Below are positions 1 through 10,236 of a DNA stretch of 64,000 nt, piece after piece. How positions within the stretch are numbered: position 1 is the first letter of the stretch; each line of letters begins with the position of its first letter. The translations under genes were made by a program, and so were the position numbers. Under the pieces are notes generated by a model that saw only the letters and a list, made by a program, of their open reading frames with translations, did no database searches and had not been told where the DNA came from. The DNA is taken from NCBI GenBank assembly GCA_019802505.1, contig JAFMOC010000024.1:2286501-2350500 (forward strand). Direction: 5' to 3'. This stretch comes from Corydoras sp. C115. Its lineage: Eukaryota; Chordata; Actinopteri; Siluriformes; Callichthyidae.

Positions 1-583
1 CTCAGTCACATCTAACACCACCTCAGCTATTCCCTCTGCTGTCCAACAAGAGTCACAGCAATCACACCCTTCCTTCATCAAAAAAAAAGCATTTTATAAC
101 CCAACCCACCCTGCAGGAAGCTTGAGAACACACATGCTCCACACAGCACACTGCCTCGGACTATGGTTTCAACCAAGTTACCTCTGTAAGCCATTGAGCA
201 AGGCTCATAACTCTGCTCTGCTCTGGGGTACTGTATCATGGCTGACTTGTACCCTGACCCAAAGCGAACAGGTTGGATTAAGTAAAGAACAAATTTCACT
301 GTACATTACATCTGTGTAAACGTATCATAATAATCAACAAGTATTGATTTAAACATTTAGGATTAGAAGGGATTTTACCCAAAGTATAGACAAATAATTG
401 AATTCCCAGGTGAAGATTTTAGTAAAAACCATTGAGCATTCAGAGTTTAACTGCATTTAGTACACAAAAGGTAAAATTGTTGTTTAATAAGTTGTTTAAT
501 GACTGAGTTTTCACTTTACCTTATGGTCCCTACACTAGATTTCATAGACTGCATTCTAAGAACACCATTATGTTAGCACTCAC
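1..583. other. Intron 6 of plekhg5 (partial), no recognised element
   Basis: Everything left of the exon 6 donor is intronic. I looked on the minus strand for the next exon, which should continue the Ras-binding-like domain, and saw none. No SINE, LINE or transposon motif was recognised. The short ORFs here lack splice signals or family resemblance. Confidence 0.5.
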
Positions 584-672
584 CTCAGTGTCTTCTTTTT
601 CACTGCAGGCACAATCTCAGTGTCTATGTCGATGTTCAGGTCAAACTTGAGCGTGAAACACTTGCCATGTTC
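584..672 (-). CDS. plekhg5: plekhg5 coding exon 6 (start of Ras-binding-like domain)
   Basis: This 89-nt exon encodes residues 166-194 of the joined product, beginning [13 protein letters not shown] and ending in KKKTL plus two bases of the next codon. The acceptor is preceded by a C-rich tract (CCCCCTGCAG) and the donor is GAG|GTGAGT, a near-perfect consensus. In PLEKHG5 this is the first strand region of a Ras-binding/ubiquitin-like fold upstream of the DH domain; human PLEKHG5 has the very similar [19 protein letters not shown]. It follows exon 5 in phase 0. The exon is too short to have appeared as an isolated long ORF, so recognition rests on the protein match and the splice sites. Confidence 0.93.
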
Positions 673-1644
673 CTGCAGGGGGCAACATTTACAGTTTGAT
701 AGCAGCTCAAGGGCTAAAGTCAAAACGCAAACTCGGACACATAGTTTCAGTCAAGTAGACGACAGAGCTCCTATGCTTTCATTATAGCTCTGAAAGCTGG
801 ACCAGATCTGTTAAGCGCCACATCCTGTGTCTGGGATTACTAATAGTCATTTCCTGTCTGATTCTGCACAGCCATTGGTGGTGATGGCTTCACCAGACTT
901 CAGCGGGAAGCCCACAAAATATCGTTGCACCTTCTGTTTAAGCCAGTGATTGATGCTTAAGCAACAGAAATGAGTGGAATGAAACCACTGAGGTTGAAAA
1001 CGAGGCCTCCACATAATGAATTACCCAGGATTTGCATGATGGTCGCCAAAACAATTATCTGTAGATTTACTGACTATACTGCTGCAAGTTAAAAAAAAAA
1101 AGCGGCAGGTGAAACAGAGTGACGTGAAAAAAGTAATTATAAATAAAGGGCAACAAAGGCAAGTCATTAAATTTAAACACATTTAAGAAGTAGTAATTTC
1201 CACTTAAATCAAATAAGAGATTATCATTCTGTGGCCTGGTGGTGACCTGTGATATCACATAAGATCATTTGAACAGTATTTTGAATTTCTGTTCCTGATA
1301 TGTCTACGCACTTTTTAAAAGATTGAGTGCTACACTATTAATCAGAAGACTAGTCATACAAGCCTCTAAGCCAACCAGTTACACAATCAGACCTCAGCAT
1401 TACATTCGGCATCCTTATTTCTTTCACCACTCCAGCGGAAAAAAGTCTCTGCAAAACAATACTCAATACTCAACAATATTCTCACTTAAATACTTAAAAA
1501 GATTGCTTTTTAAAGTGGCACCTCAAATATTAAGTCACAGAGACAAAAAAGTGATTTGCTTTTCATGACTATTCGTTTCATTTGAAACCTGTTTGTTATG
1601 TACAGTGGTGTAGAACAATATTTAAATGTAAATGAAATTAACAT
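673..1644. other. Intron 5, unannotated stretch
   Basis: AT-rich intronic DNA between exon 6 and a V-SINE. I see short A runs near 1089 and no recognisable coding or repeat structure. Confidence 0.45.
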
Positions 1645-1965
1645 TGGGTGGCACGGATGCTTAGTGGTTAGCATGTTCACCTCTCAGCACTGGAGATCCA
1701 AGTTTGAATCCCAATCTGGGTGGAGTTTCCATGTTCTCCCCATGTCTGCATGGGTTTCCTCCGGGTTCACCGTTTTTTTCCCCACAGTCCAAAACCATAG
1801 ATTCAAGGCGAACTGGCTGCTCTAACTTGCTCCTATATAGTGTGTGCCTGTGTGAGTAAGTGTGTGCCCAGCGATAGATTGGCGCCCTGTCCTGGGTGTA
1901 TCTGTTAAGTGCCTGAAACGTTCTCCTTTAATTGGGCATGGGAAATTCCTTTATCTGCTTTTTAT
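1645..1965 (+). repeat. V-SINE copy (tRNA-derived, central domain of V-SINE/DANA type)
   Basis: Representative of the dominant repeat of this window. From 5' to 3' it has a tRNA-like head with RNA polymerase III boxes (A box TGCTTAGTGGTTAG; B box position with TTTGAATCC, one change from consensus), a central block (GGGTGGAGTTTCCATGTTCTCC, here followed by the GTTTCCTCC segment), an AATTGCCCC/ATAGTGTGTG stretch, and a 3' block with GATAGATTGGCGCCCTG and CCTGGGTGTATCTG. The central block is that of the V-SINE superfamily (DANA, Mermaid and relatives). The tail is decayed here. Confidence 0.88.
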
Positions 1966-2008
1966 AATGTACTGCATAATGTATTTAGTGGGTAAATTTA
2001 AAGAATTG

Positions 2009-2301
2009 GGCTGAACGATGGCTTAGTGGTTAGCCTGTTCGCTTCTCGCTGGGGATTCATGTTCGAATCTAGGTGGAGGTTTCCATGTTCTATCTGTGAT
2101 TCCTCAAGTTTCCCCCAAAAACATGGATTTAAGTAAAAAAATAGCTGCTCTAAATAGCCCTTGTATAGTATGTGTGTGTTTGAAAGATTGAAAGTGTGTT
2201 TTCTGCCCAGCGCCTGAAAAATTCACCCTTAAATGGGCATGGGGAACCCGCCTGAGACCATAGACTCCATTATAGGATAAAGCAGAAGATAATAAAATGA
2301 G
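2009..2301 (+). repeat. V-SINE copy
   Basis: The head (GATGGCTTAGTGGTTAGCC) and the tail (AGGATAAAGCAGAAGATAATAAAATGAG) are both present, with an internal deletion in the central block. It lies only about 100 bp from the donor of exon 5, on the strand opposite to plekhg5. Confidence 0.85.
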
Positions 2302-2414
2302 AATTTGCAGAACAAAGATTGATGTATGTTGTGATTCTGTGGCATCAAAAAAGGGTGTAGGTCTTTGAACTTTTAATAAATAAAAGTTCTAACAAGAGGA
2401 CAATATTAACTTAC

Positions 2415-2472
2415 ATCAGTGTAGCGTCTTGGAGGCTTTTTCTTTACCTTCACTGGCCTCACTTTCTGCTCT
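2415..2472 (-). CDS. plekhg5: plekhg5 coding exon 5 (basic linker)
   Basis: A 58-nt exon with acceptor TTTCACAG and donor GAT|GTAAGT. It starts with the last base of a Gly codon shared with exon 4, and encodes the Lys/Arg-rich stretch EQKVRPVKVKKKPPRRYTD (residues 147-165). The matching segment of human PLEKHG5 is a basic linker ending RRRHTD, just ahead of the Ras-binding-like domain. Phase in is 2 and phase out is 0, fitting both neighbours. A basic segment of this kind could bind acidic lipids or act as a nuclear signal, but that is inference. Confidence 0.92.
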
Positions 2473-2784
2473 CTGTGAAAGCAGGAAAAAAAACACACAC
2501 ACAAAGTAAATACAAAAAAGAAGAATAACAAGAATACTGTATAAAACAGTATAACTGTATAAAAAGAAATACTATTTGTAGCTATCTACGATTTAAAGAT
2601 GACAGCACAATTGTTCTTAACACTGATTAGGTTTATTCTTGAACTACTATCGGAAATGGTACCTATACGTGAGAACTGTAACATATATAACACAAACAAA
2701 TGTACAATAAATAGTTTCTGCATTGTAAACTATTAGTGCTACTTATTCAGTAGAAATTAACTCTTGGTCTTAAGGTCTTAAGAG

Positions 2785-2965
2785 TTCTCTTCCTAGTTCA
2801 AAAACACAGATCAAGGTAAATTGAATTCTGCAAATTGCCCCATATAGAATGAGTGTTTGTGTGAGTAAGTGTGTGCCCAGGGATAGATCAGTGTCCTGTT
2901 CTTGGTGTATTTGCCCAGCACCCAAAAAGTTCTCCCCTGGATGGGCATGGGGAACCACCCCTCCT
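2785..2965 (+). repeat. V-SINE 3' fragment
   Basis: A 5'-truncated copy starting in the AAAAACA(C/T)GGAT segment. It holds AATTGCCCCATATAG, GTGTGCCCAG, GGTGTATTTGCCCAG and CCCCTGGATGGGCATGGGG. Confidence 0.8.
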
Positions 2966-4002
2966 TGTTATTGTTGGGGAATTAAAAACACTGATTGATA
3001 AATGTAGCTCCCTCAGATTCAAAGTCGACAGCACAAATATTCTTGCCAATACTGATTAGGTTTATTCTTGAGTTTGCACCTTAACTTTGTACATAATCTT
3101 ACACCCAACCGTAAGAACTCATTGGCTGCATGAAATATCAAAGAGAGCTATATTCTCACGTTGCGACTTGTTACTTTCCAGCTTCTGAATAACCCTTAAT
3201 GCTAACTTTGGAACCTTTGTAACGTGGTAACCGCGGTAATTAGCAGTGTAACCATGGAAATTAACGTTGTCAATGTTCTTAAAAGAACAGACGTTATAAA
3301 ATACACTATTATACAATTTTACTAACTTTAAATCAATATAAAATATAAACTGCTCAAGTAGGCAGTTACAGATAATAAAATGCTTGTACTTGTACAATAT
3401 GATAATGAGCCATTACAATAAACCTGAGAACGAAGTGCAGGGATTAGCTGCACTAACCAGGCCTTATACAAATACATCAGACTGTCTAAGTAAGGTGCAG
3501 CCCAGACTAAGAGGTTCTCCTGCAACTGGAAGGTTGAAACACATGTGCCAAAGTGTTATGAAGAGAACATGCTGAAGCTCGCTGCTCAAATTCTTCAGCG
3601 ACTGGTGAACAAAGTACTTGGCAGCTTCACATGTATTACTGGAAGTGTGTAGCAGTTTATAGATCTCTTAGCCTGAGCATGAAATTGGGAGGGGTATTGA
3701 TAAATAGCAAATAGAAATGATAAAATCAGAGATAAAAAGTAAACACCGTATTTTAGGGAAAAAGTTATTAACCATAATGTCTAAACCATAAAGTAAAAAA
3801 AACTGATATATTAACAAGCTACTGATATAGGAGATGATAGTGTTTTTTATATAATTAGAATGTTCAATTTCCGAATTTTCTAAATGTTGGAACTCAATGG
3901 ATTCATTAATACCAAATAAACAGTTTTTTGTTTTTCATATAGTCACGTCTTGAAGCTCTTAAGTACCTGGACCAAACCTACCTCAGGGTTTCATCCAAAT
4001 AT
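2966..4002. other. Intron 4, unannotated stretch
   Basis: Low-complexity AT-rich DNA with no recognised exon, SINE or transposon end. Open frames here are short and show no protein resemblance that I know. Confidence 0.4.
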
Positions 4003-4350
4003 ATTCATTCATTCATTCATTCATTCATTATCTTTCACTTTATCCTATATTAGGGTCGCGGTGGGGTTCCCCATGCCCATCCAGGGGAGAACGTTTTGGG
4101 CGCTGTCTAGATACACCCAGGACAGGGCGGCAACCTATCGCAGGGCACAAACTCACTCACACAGACACACTCTATATGGGGCAATTTGGAGAACTCAATT
4201 GACTTGTTCCATGTTTTTGGACTGTGGGAGGAAACCGGAGAACCTGGAGGAAACCCACGCAGACACGGGGAGAACATGGAAACTCCACCCAAATGGGGAT
4301 TCGAACCGGGAACCCTAGTGCTGAGAGAAAAACTAAGCCACCGTGCCGCC
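4003..4350 (-). repeat. V-SINE copy, near full length
   Basis: An inverted copy running from an (ATTC)n tail through CTTTATCCTATATTAGGGTCGCGG, CCATGCCCATCCAGGGGAGAACG, TTTTTGGACTGTGGGAGGAAACC, TTCGAACCGGGAACCC to GCCACCGTGCCGCC at the head. The B-box region is close to consensus, so the copy is fairly young. Confidence 0.92.
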
Positions 4351-4402
4351 ATATATAACATTATATAGTTATATATGACATTATGGATAAGTGGAAGATA
4401 AT

Positions 4403-4404
<2 letters not shown>

Positions 4405-4477
<73 letters not shown>
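4405..4477. repeat. (TA)n microsatellite
   Basis: An uninterrupted TA dinucleotide run of about 73 bp. The Tyr/Ile ORFs over it on both strands are artefacts of the repeat. Confidence 0.98.
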
Positions 4478-4480
<3 letters not shown>

Positions 4481-4549
4481 GTATTTGAAGCATATTTTAA
4501 AAAGGAAAACTGAACTAAAATATAAAAAGTAAAAAAAGCTTTTCATGTA

Positions 4550-4903
4550 GGGTGGCACAGTGGTGTAGGGGTTGCCTCTCATCGCTGAATATGAAAGTTC
4601 GAATCTCGATCTAGGTGGTGTTTCCACATTCTCCTAATGTCTGTGTGGGTTTTCTCCGGGTTCTCGGGTTCCCTTCCACAGTCCAAAAATTTGAGCTTAA
4701 GATAAAGTGGCTGCTCCTATTGCCCCTATTAAAATAGCCCCTATGTAGTGTGTTTGTGATAGTCTGTGCACAGCAATGAATTGGCGCCCTCTCCTGGGTG
4801 TATCCCCCCCCAGGGTCTAAAACTTTCACTGCTGGATGGCATGAAGAATCCCCCTTCCCCGACCCAATTAGAGGATTGAGTGGAAAATAAAGAGATGAGA
4901 TGA
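4550..4903 (+). repeat. V-SINE copy
   Basis: The head is GGGTGGCACAGTGGTGTAGG, followed by the central block, a short duplication of the ATTGCCCCTATT/ATAGCCCCTATG segment, and the tail ATTAGAGGATTGAGTGG ending in GAGATGAGATGAG. The head and tail variants (GTGGTGTAG, GATGAGATGAG) suggest a different subfamily from most copies here. Confidence 0.88.
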
Positions 4904-5532
4904 GTATTTTATGTGCATAAAATGAAAAGGTTCAATTAATTGGAAGTAGAAATCAAGAACACACAATGTAAATGAGGGCTCCCTTTTAAAAGTCAGATCT
5001 TATAGGAAGAGCAAATTTTGTCATGAGGCATGCCACCGCATGTCCCGCACCCCTCCCAAAACGAAAAAAATATAAAATCAAACTAGGACATTATTTTACT
5101 GCCAAAAATTCAGGGCACTTATTAGAAATACAATAGTCTCTCTAACCTGCAAAACAAGTGCTCTCACTTAAATTTCTTTTGTTTTCCACAACTGCTTTCT
5201 TAACTGCACACACTTACTTTTACCATACTCTTACACAAACAGGCTCTTCCTTTAACATAGTTGTGCACTAAACGCATGCCAAGCACCAATTACCCAGAAA
5301 AAGTGAGATTTACCAGGTCAGATAAAGCAATAACAGCTATATGATAAAAAGTAATAACTAAATGAACTGAATAAATAAAATTAACATAACATCAAATTCA
5401 AATTTACAGACAAAAATCACTGCTGGACGTCACTCTCTTATCACCTCTTTGCTATCAGCACTCGGAAAAGGATGAGTAAGCAAAATCTGTTCATTCAATC
5501 GAAGCATTGAGTCATAAAGAAACCAGACTGAC
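4904..5532. other. Intron 4, unannotated stretch
   Basis: No repeat or coding signal recognised up to the exon 4 donor. Confidence 0.4.
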
Positions 5533-5632
5533 CCTCGCTCTGTGCCTGCTTCCTCCTCCTCATCCAGGTCAGACTGGGTGCTTGTGCGCGGGGGGCATGA
5601 TCGTGTTGACACATTCCGAGCCAGGATGGAAC
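5533..5632 (-). CDS. plekhg5: plekhg5 coding exon 4 ([14 protein letters not shown] block)
   Basis: A 100-nt exon with acceptor CTATAG and donor GAGG|GTCAGT. It completes a Ser codon begun in exon 3, then encodes [19 protein letters not shown], followed by an acidic run ([12 protein letters not shown]) and two bases of a Gly codon. The motif [15 protein letters not shown] is essentially identical to human PLEKHG5, where an acidic run also follows; this is the strongest single identifier of the gene. Translation read past the GTCAGT donor or upstream of the acceptor does not match the family, which confirms both borders. Confidence 0.95.
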
Positions 5633-5783
5633 CTATAGAATCACATGGCAATTAATTTTAATGTGGTTGTGGAAGTTTGAGGTGTTAGCCTTTTTCAACG
5701 CAGTTGAAGCAAGGCATTTTAATTTAATCTAATGTATATGAAAAATAAGTCCCCGGGAAGCACAACCTAGATTCCAACTTAGA

Positions 5784-5990
5784 TTACATTACATTTGGTC
5801 ATTTAGCAGACGCTTTTATCCAAAGCGACTTACAATGTGAGCACAAGGGTTCATCACAACATCCCTGGAGCAATGAGGGTTAAGGGTCTTCCTCAAGGAC
5901 CCACACTGGTAATTTCAATGGACCTGGGATTTGAACCGCCAACCTTCAGATTGAAAGCCCAACGCCCTGACCACTGAGCTACCTCTCCCT
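5784..5990 (-). repeat. SINE-B: tRNA-derived SINE with L2-type tail
   Basis: Read on the minus strand it begins GGTAGCTCAGTGGTCAGGGC (A box TAGCTCAGTGG), has a B box close to GGTTCAAATCC, a body with CCTTGAGGAAGACCCTTAA and CTCCAGGGATGTTGTGATG, and ends AAGTCGCTTTGGATAAAAG...CTAAATG. The tail resembles the 3' ends of L2-clade fish LINEs, which would supply reverse transcriptase in trans (family knowledge, not tested here). Confidence 0.88.
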
Positions 5991-6054
5991 TGCTGCTGGC
6001 CTTCTTTTGCACGTCCATAGAACACATAACAGTGTGCTATGATGTGTGCATGTG

Positions 6055-6249
6055 TGTGGGTAGCACGCTGGCCTAGTATTAGCACATTCGCCTTTCAAAG
6101 CTGGGGATCCAGGTTCAAATCCAAATTTGGGTGGAGTTTCCATATTCTCCCCATGTCCACAAGGCTCTCCTCCTGGTTCTCTGGTTTCCTCCCACAGTTC
6201 AAAAATATGGATTCAATGTAAATTGAATGCTCTAAATTGACCCTATATA

Positions 6250-6281
<32 letters not shown>

Positions 6282-6537
6282 CTGTGTGAGTGAGCGTGCC
6301 CAGCGATAGATTGGTGCCCTGTACAAGCCAGGCATTTAAAACCCTGTTCTGAATTTTAGATCTGCGCTTCTGCACCTATAGGGTCACTGTAATACTTTTA
6401 TTTGAAAAAAAAATTACTAAATGTAATCTATCCTGGGTGTATCTGACCAGGATCCAAATTTTCCCCATTCTCCCCTGAATGGGTATGGGGAACGCCACCT
6501 GCTACCCTAGTAGAGAATAAAGCGAAAGATGATGAGT
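6055..6537 (+). repeat. V-SINE copy interrupted by about 100 bp
   Basis: Head, central block and (GT)n run to TTGGTGCCCTGT at about 6322. The 3' block then resumes at TCCTGGGTGTATCTG near 6430 and ends AGAGAATAAAGCGAAAGATG. The intervening 100 bp is not V-SINE. The tail stops about 27 bp from the exon 3 donor. Confidence 0.85.
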
Positions 6538-6564
6538 AAATGTGGGTGTTTGTGTGCGTCATAC

Positions 6565-6706
6565 TTTGTAGCTGCAGGTCGAAGCGAGGGTGCCGATCAA
6601 AGTGCATGTTGGTCATCTCATTTGGGTGATAGCGAGCGTCACATGACTCGCATAGGTGCAGAGGACTTTTGCTGTTCAGATTCTGACAGTCTGGATGATG
6701 ACACAC
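6565..6706 (-). CDS. plekhg5: plekhg5 coding exon 3 (Cys/His-rich module)
   Basis: A 142-nt exon. The acceptor is TTCAG|GTGTGT and the donor CTACAAA|GTATGA. It encodes residues 66-112 plus one base: VCHHPDCQNL at the start, LCESCDARYH in the middle and MHFDRHPRFDLQLQ at the end. Human PLEKHG5 has the closely similar CHHADCQQL, LCEACDSKFHS and MHYDGHVRFDLPPQ. Cys67, Cys72, Cys84, Cys87, His92, His100 and His104 suggest a zinc-binding fold; this is inferred from spacing. Met99 aligns with the start of a shorter human isoform that begins MHYDGH, so an internal start is plausible. The upstream acceptor is weak in pyrimidines but the phase match is exact. Confidence 0.94.
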
Positions 6707-7477
6707 CTGAACATAAGAACAAACAATTCACATTTTATACTCTGTACAGTCTCTTAAAGTCATTGCTTTATTTCTAAACTGTTCAGCACAGTCATCTGAT
6801 TAAACATCTGATTACTCTAAAATCAGTTCTTAACTGGAAGCTAACTAGTCAGATTAGTCAGATCAGCACCACCAGAAGTATGATCAACCCAAGGAATCTT
6901 CTTAATGCGACAGCTTGAATTCCCACCCTCCAAACCTCCCTGTGGCATCTGTTCGCAATTCTAAAAAGTTAATACGTTTATCTTACTACAACACACCAAC
7001 ACAGACTGCATCAACACCCCTCCCCCAGGTTGCCATTAATGCTAATTTAATCCACATCTTCATTGTCTAGACAGGTTAAGCAGCCAGGCAGGAGACTATT
7101 CGATTGATGCCACCCAACAAAACCATCGGCTCTCACGGTCTCGGAGTCGACAATCATGGGTGCTAATTTCTTAACGTGACGCTGAAGTCAAAGTAAGAAA
7201 ACAATTGGTGAATTATTTGTATTAGAAACGACATAAATATAACAAATTAAGATTAATGTATAAAACCAAGCCTTTAAAATAAAGTAAAATCACGCAGGAA
7301 AAACTACATAAATTCACCCAAAGTGGTAGGAGAGCACGTATTGTGCCTACTTATCAGAAACACGTTATAGGTGTTAAAAGTTTAACGGTATGTTGTTTTC
7401 CTCAGAAACCGTTCGGCAAGGGCCACCTGGCTCAATAGTGCATGGATAATACAGTACAGTGCATATTTTCTTACAGG
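6707..7477. other. Intron 2, unannotated stretch
   Basis: No repeat recognised between exon 3 and the solo LTR. Its C-rich and mixed composition is less AT-rich than most of the intron. Confidence 0.4.
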
Positions 7478-7859
7478 TGTCACAGTTGTCCACCTGGGAT
7501 TTAACGCGGCTGCGCAAATACAGCGCAGAGCTGCGGCGCTCTAACCCGCAGAAGGGAGCCAGGCACGCAGGTGGTACGAAATAAAGAATAATTATTAAAG
7601 GTGCTCAAAACACCAAACATACAGGTACGAGGGACTAAGTGACATCAAACACAAAACTCAAAGACGCGCACGGACAACATGCAACCCCGGAACTAAATAA
7701 CCGAACACATCCCATCACGTGCACAGAAACAACCAGTGAACCCCAGACGCTAATTAACCAAACCACCCAGACGAGACAGCCAATTAATTAGACAAACACA
7801 GAAACCAAAAACACCCAAACACAACGGCCGAGAAACGGGTGCCCTAGGCACCCGTTACA
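7478..7859. mobile_element. Solo LTR of a retrotransposon, with 5-bp target duplication
   Basis: The 382-bp element begins TGTCACAG and ends CGTTACA, so it has TG...CA termini on both strands. It is flanked by the perfect 5-bp direct repeat ACAGG (7473-7477 and 7860-7864). It has no internal gag or pol and no second LTR nearby, which fits recombination between two LTRs. AATAAAG at about 7582 is a possible polyadenylation signal if it reads forward. The 5-bp duplication fits Gypsy/ERV-like elements; the family is not identified. Confidence 0.75.
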
Positions 7860-7939
7860 ACAGGAAAGTGCGAAGGCCACAAAAAACACAAGGTGGAAGA
7901 AAAAAAAAAAAAACGAAGATGAAGAGGCGAGCTGCACTA

Positions 7940-8105
7940 CAGACCCAAGTTTGTGGATGCACCTTAGCTGTAAACAACACTAAGCATGCCGTGTTAAGTG
8001 TAACTAGGTTTAGAGGTGGAGCATGGACTGTGCGCAGAAACGATACACAGAAATTACATACACTGCTTCATTTAAATCAACCTATAAAATCTTCAAAACC
8101 TGCAA
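7940..8105 (+). repeat. Interspersed repeat R3 (unclassified)
   Basis: It contains GCACCTTAGCTGTA, AAGCATGCCGTGTTAAGTGTA, GTTTAGAGG and ACATACACTGCTTCATTTAAATC. Related copies occur at 51150-51300, 55560-55650 and, inverted, at 41275-41400. No ends or duplications were resolved; it may be part of a hAT-like non-autonomous element. Confidence 0.6.
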
Positions 8106-8129
8106 TTAATATCTAATTGCACTGCTATA

Positions 8130-8290
8130 TGACCTATAATCATATTTATGTATATAAAAATATTATTCACTGCACTTTATGTAAATAATATATATTGTGC
8201 ACTTCTGGTGAGATGCTAACTATAATTTCATTGGCTTTGTACAGGCAATCTGCACAATGACTATAAAGTTGAATCTAACCTTGGATCTAT
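8130..8290 (+). repeat. Possible LINE 3' end
   Basis: The segment ends with GCACAATGACTATAAAGTTGAATC, resembling the AATGACAATAAAGTTGAATC ends of fish non-LTR elements. Identification rests on this tail only. Confidence 0.35.
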
Positions 8291-8324
8291 TAAGAGAAGA
8301 AATAAAAAAAATATATATTTAAAA

Positions 8325-8502
8325 TATGGGCGGCTTAGTGGTTAGCACGTCTGCCTCTCAGCACTGCGGATTCCAGGTTCGAATTCCAATCTGGTTGCAG
8401 TTTCCATGTTCTCCCTGTGCCTGTGTGGGTTTTCTCCAGGTTCTCCAGTTTCCTCCCACATTGATTCAAGGTAAATTAAATGCTCTAAATTGCCCCATAT
8501 AT

Positions 8503-8557
<55 letters not shown>

Positions 8558-8610
8558 CCCACAATAGATTGGCGACCTGTCCTGGGTGTGCCCAGCGCCC
8601 GAAACATAAA
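8325..8610 (+). repeat. V-SINE copy with long (GT)n
   Basis: The head is GGCGGCTTAGTGGTTAGCACG, the B box GGTTCGAATTCC and the 3' block is cut after CAGCGCCCGAAAC. The internal GTGTG segment has expanded to about 50 bp of pure GT (8505-8555). Confidence 0.9.
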
Positions 8611-10154
8611 ATATAAATAAAAAAAAAAGTATAAATAAAATAAAATTCACCGTTATGTACATAATATAATAAAGTAAGAAATAGTATATTATAAGGATAG
8701 GAGCATGAAAAAAACATCCATCTCAAACGATTTCCTAGAGCAGCAAAACCACAATGTGCACAGAGAGTAAGTGAAAGTGTTAGAACATGGCTGTTTGTCG
8801 ATGGGAGATTTAGATTAGAATTCCAGTGACTTTACAGTAGCCTGCAGCACTCTCGTAAAGCTCTGACCTTGTTCTCTACTAACCCTGTGTGCTCCTTTCT
8901 GCAGGAATAAATCTTAATGCCTTAGTTGGTGACCAACCACAGAATGCTTTTCCTTAAAAAAGATTTTAAATAGAATCTTTAAATCTCAATTCTGAACAAA
9001 TGAAGCTATTTATGATCTGATATGTGAAAAAAGATTTTATTTAATATAATTTTATTTTAAATTTATTTTAATCATGGAAGACATTAATCATATTATTCCC
9101 ACAAATACAAACATATGTATTTACTGTAATCCAGTCATATGAAATCACTGCAGTAGTATTTCAAGCCAGGTGGAGTTGTATGAGAATGCCTGTGGGAATT
9201 TAATCCCAATAAAGACTCGAGATTATCTCAAAGAAACTAATAAATGTTTGTTTGTGTTTTAAAATGTTTTTCTAAATATTTTTGAAATCCAAAATGTTGG
9301 CAGAAAATTAAGTAAAGTTATCTACTATTTTCATAGTAGATTTAAGTATTTGTTTATTAGTGTTTTTTACAAAATACACTCACCAGCCTATTTATTTTAC
9401 ACTCCAATTTTATTGTGCTTTTTTATCAGTTTAAAGAAATAACAATGCACATTGTATGTCAACTATTACTTACAGAAGTCCTTGTATTTCTTGGTTCTCT
9501 TGAGGAAAGAGAACTCTAGAAATTGTGACAATTATGTAATTTATGTATGGAGGGTGTTATTAACTGTGAACATCATTTCTATGTAAAATGCCATATATCT
9601 TACACAAAGAAAGGGAAATTGGGCCTGTGAACAGGGATGGACGAGAGCACTCTGTCCTGATATATCATAAAAATAATTTATTATTTATGGTTAATCAAGA
9701 AGTTAATATTAAATTCGATTTTTAGAGTCCACCTCTTATTTTGATTTATTTATTTGCATTATTCCTTGACACAAACCTGGAAACTTTTGAGGCTTGACAT
9801 TTACAGTGCTGCCTTAAGGTTGTGTTGCAAAACGGAGTGTAAACCGCAACTAGTTTCCTCATGACACCATTATGATGAATCGCATCAGCGAGAACACTTC
9901 GTTTAAATACATTGAAAAAGTAGAACTGCTTGCAAATTGCATATCAGCAATTTTTGTGCAATTTGCTGACCACCTCTCCAGACCCTCGACATTCTTTTTA
10001 TGTTGCTACAGTGCACTCTAATGCTGAGGAAATCTATTACTCACCACCACGTCTGGTTTTGGCAGCTTTAGAATTAAAATCTTTATTTTGCCAGGTACAG
10101 GACATGTACAAGGAATATTTCTCGGCGCTGGTGTTCACAAACAAAACATATATT
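8611..10154. other. Intron 2, unannotated AT-rich stretch
   Basis: Long AT-rich DNA with no recognised transposon ends or exons. A TTCTTGGTTCTCTTGAGGAA segment near 9488 is vaguely like the L2-like tail, but too short to call. Confidence 0.4.
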
Positions 10155-10236
10155 TACATTGACATTTAATCATTTAGCAGACGCTTTTATCCAAAGCAAT
10201 TTACATATTACTTAGAGAAAACCCAGCTACATAGAA

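Noticed and set aside
4107..4493. 128-codon minus-strand frame
   Set aside because: It consists of a TA microsatellite plus an inverted V-SINE. The C-terminal GSPVSSHSPKTW wording recurs wherever a V-SINE is translated.
5430..5651. Whole 73-codon minus-strand frame as a single small protein starting MPCDSIG
   Set aside because: Only the part between the CTATAG acceptor and GTCAGT donor matches PLEKHG5; the rest is intron read-through.
6245..6285. (GT)n tracts as possible CRISPR-like or regulatory arrays
   Set aside because: They are simple-sequence expansions inside V-SINEs; there are no regular repeat-spacer units anywhere in the window.
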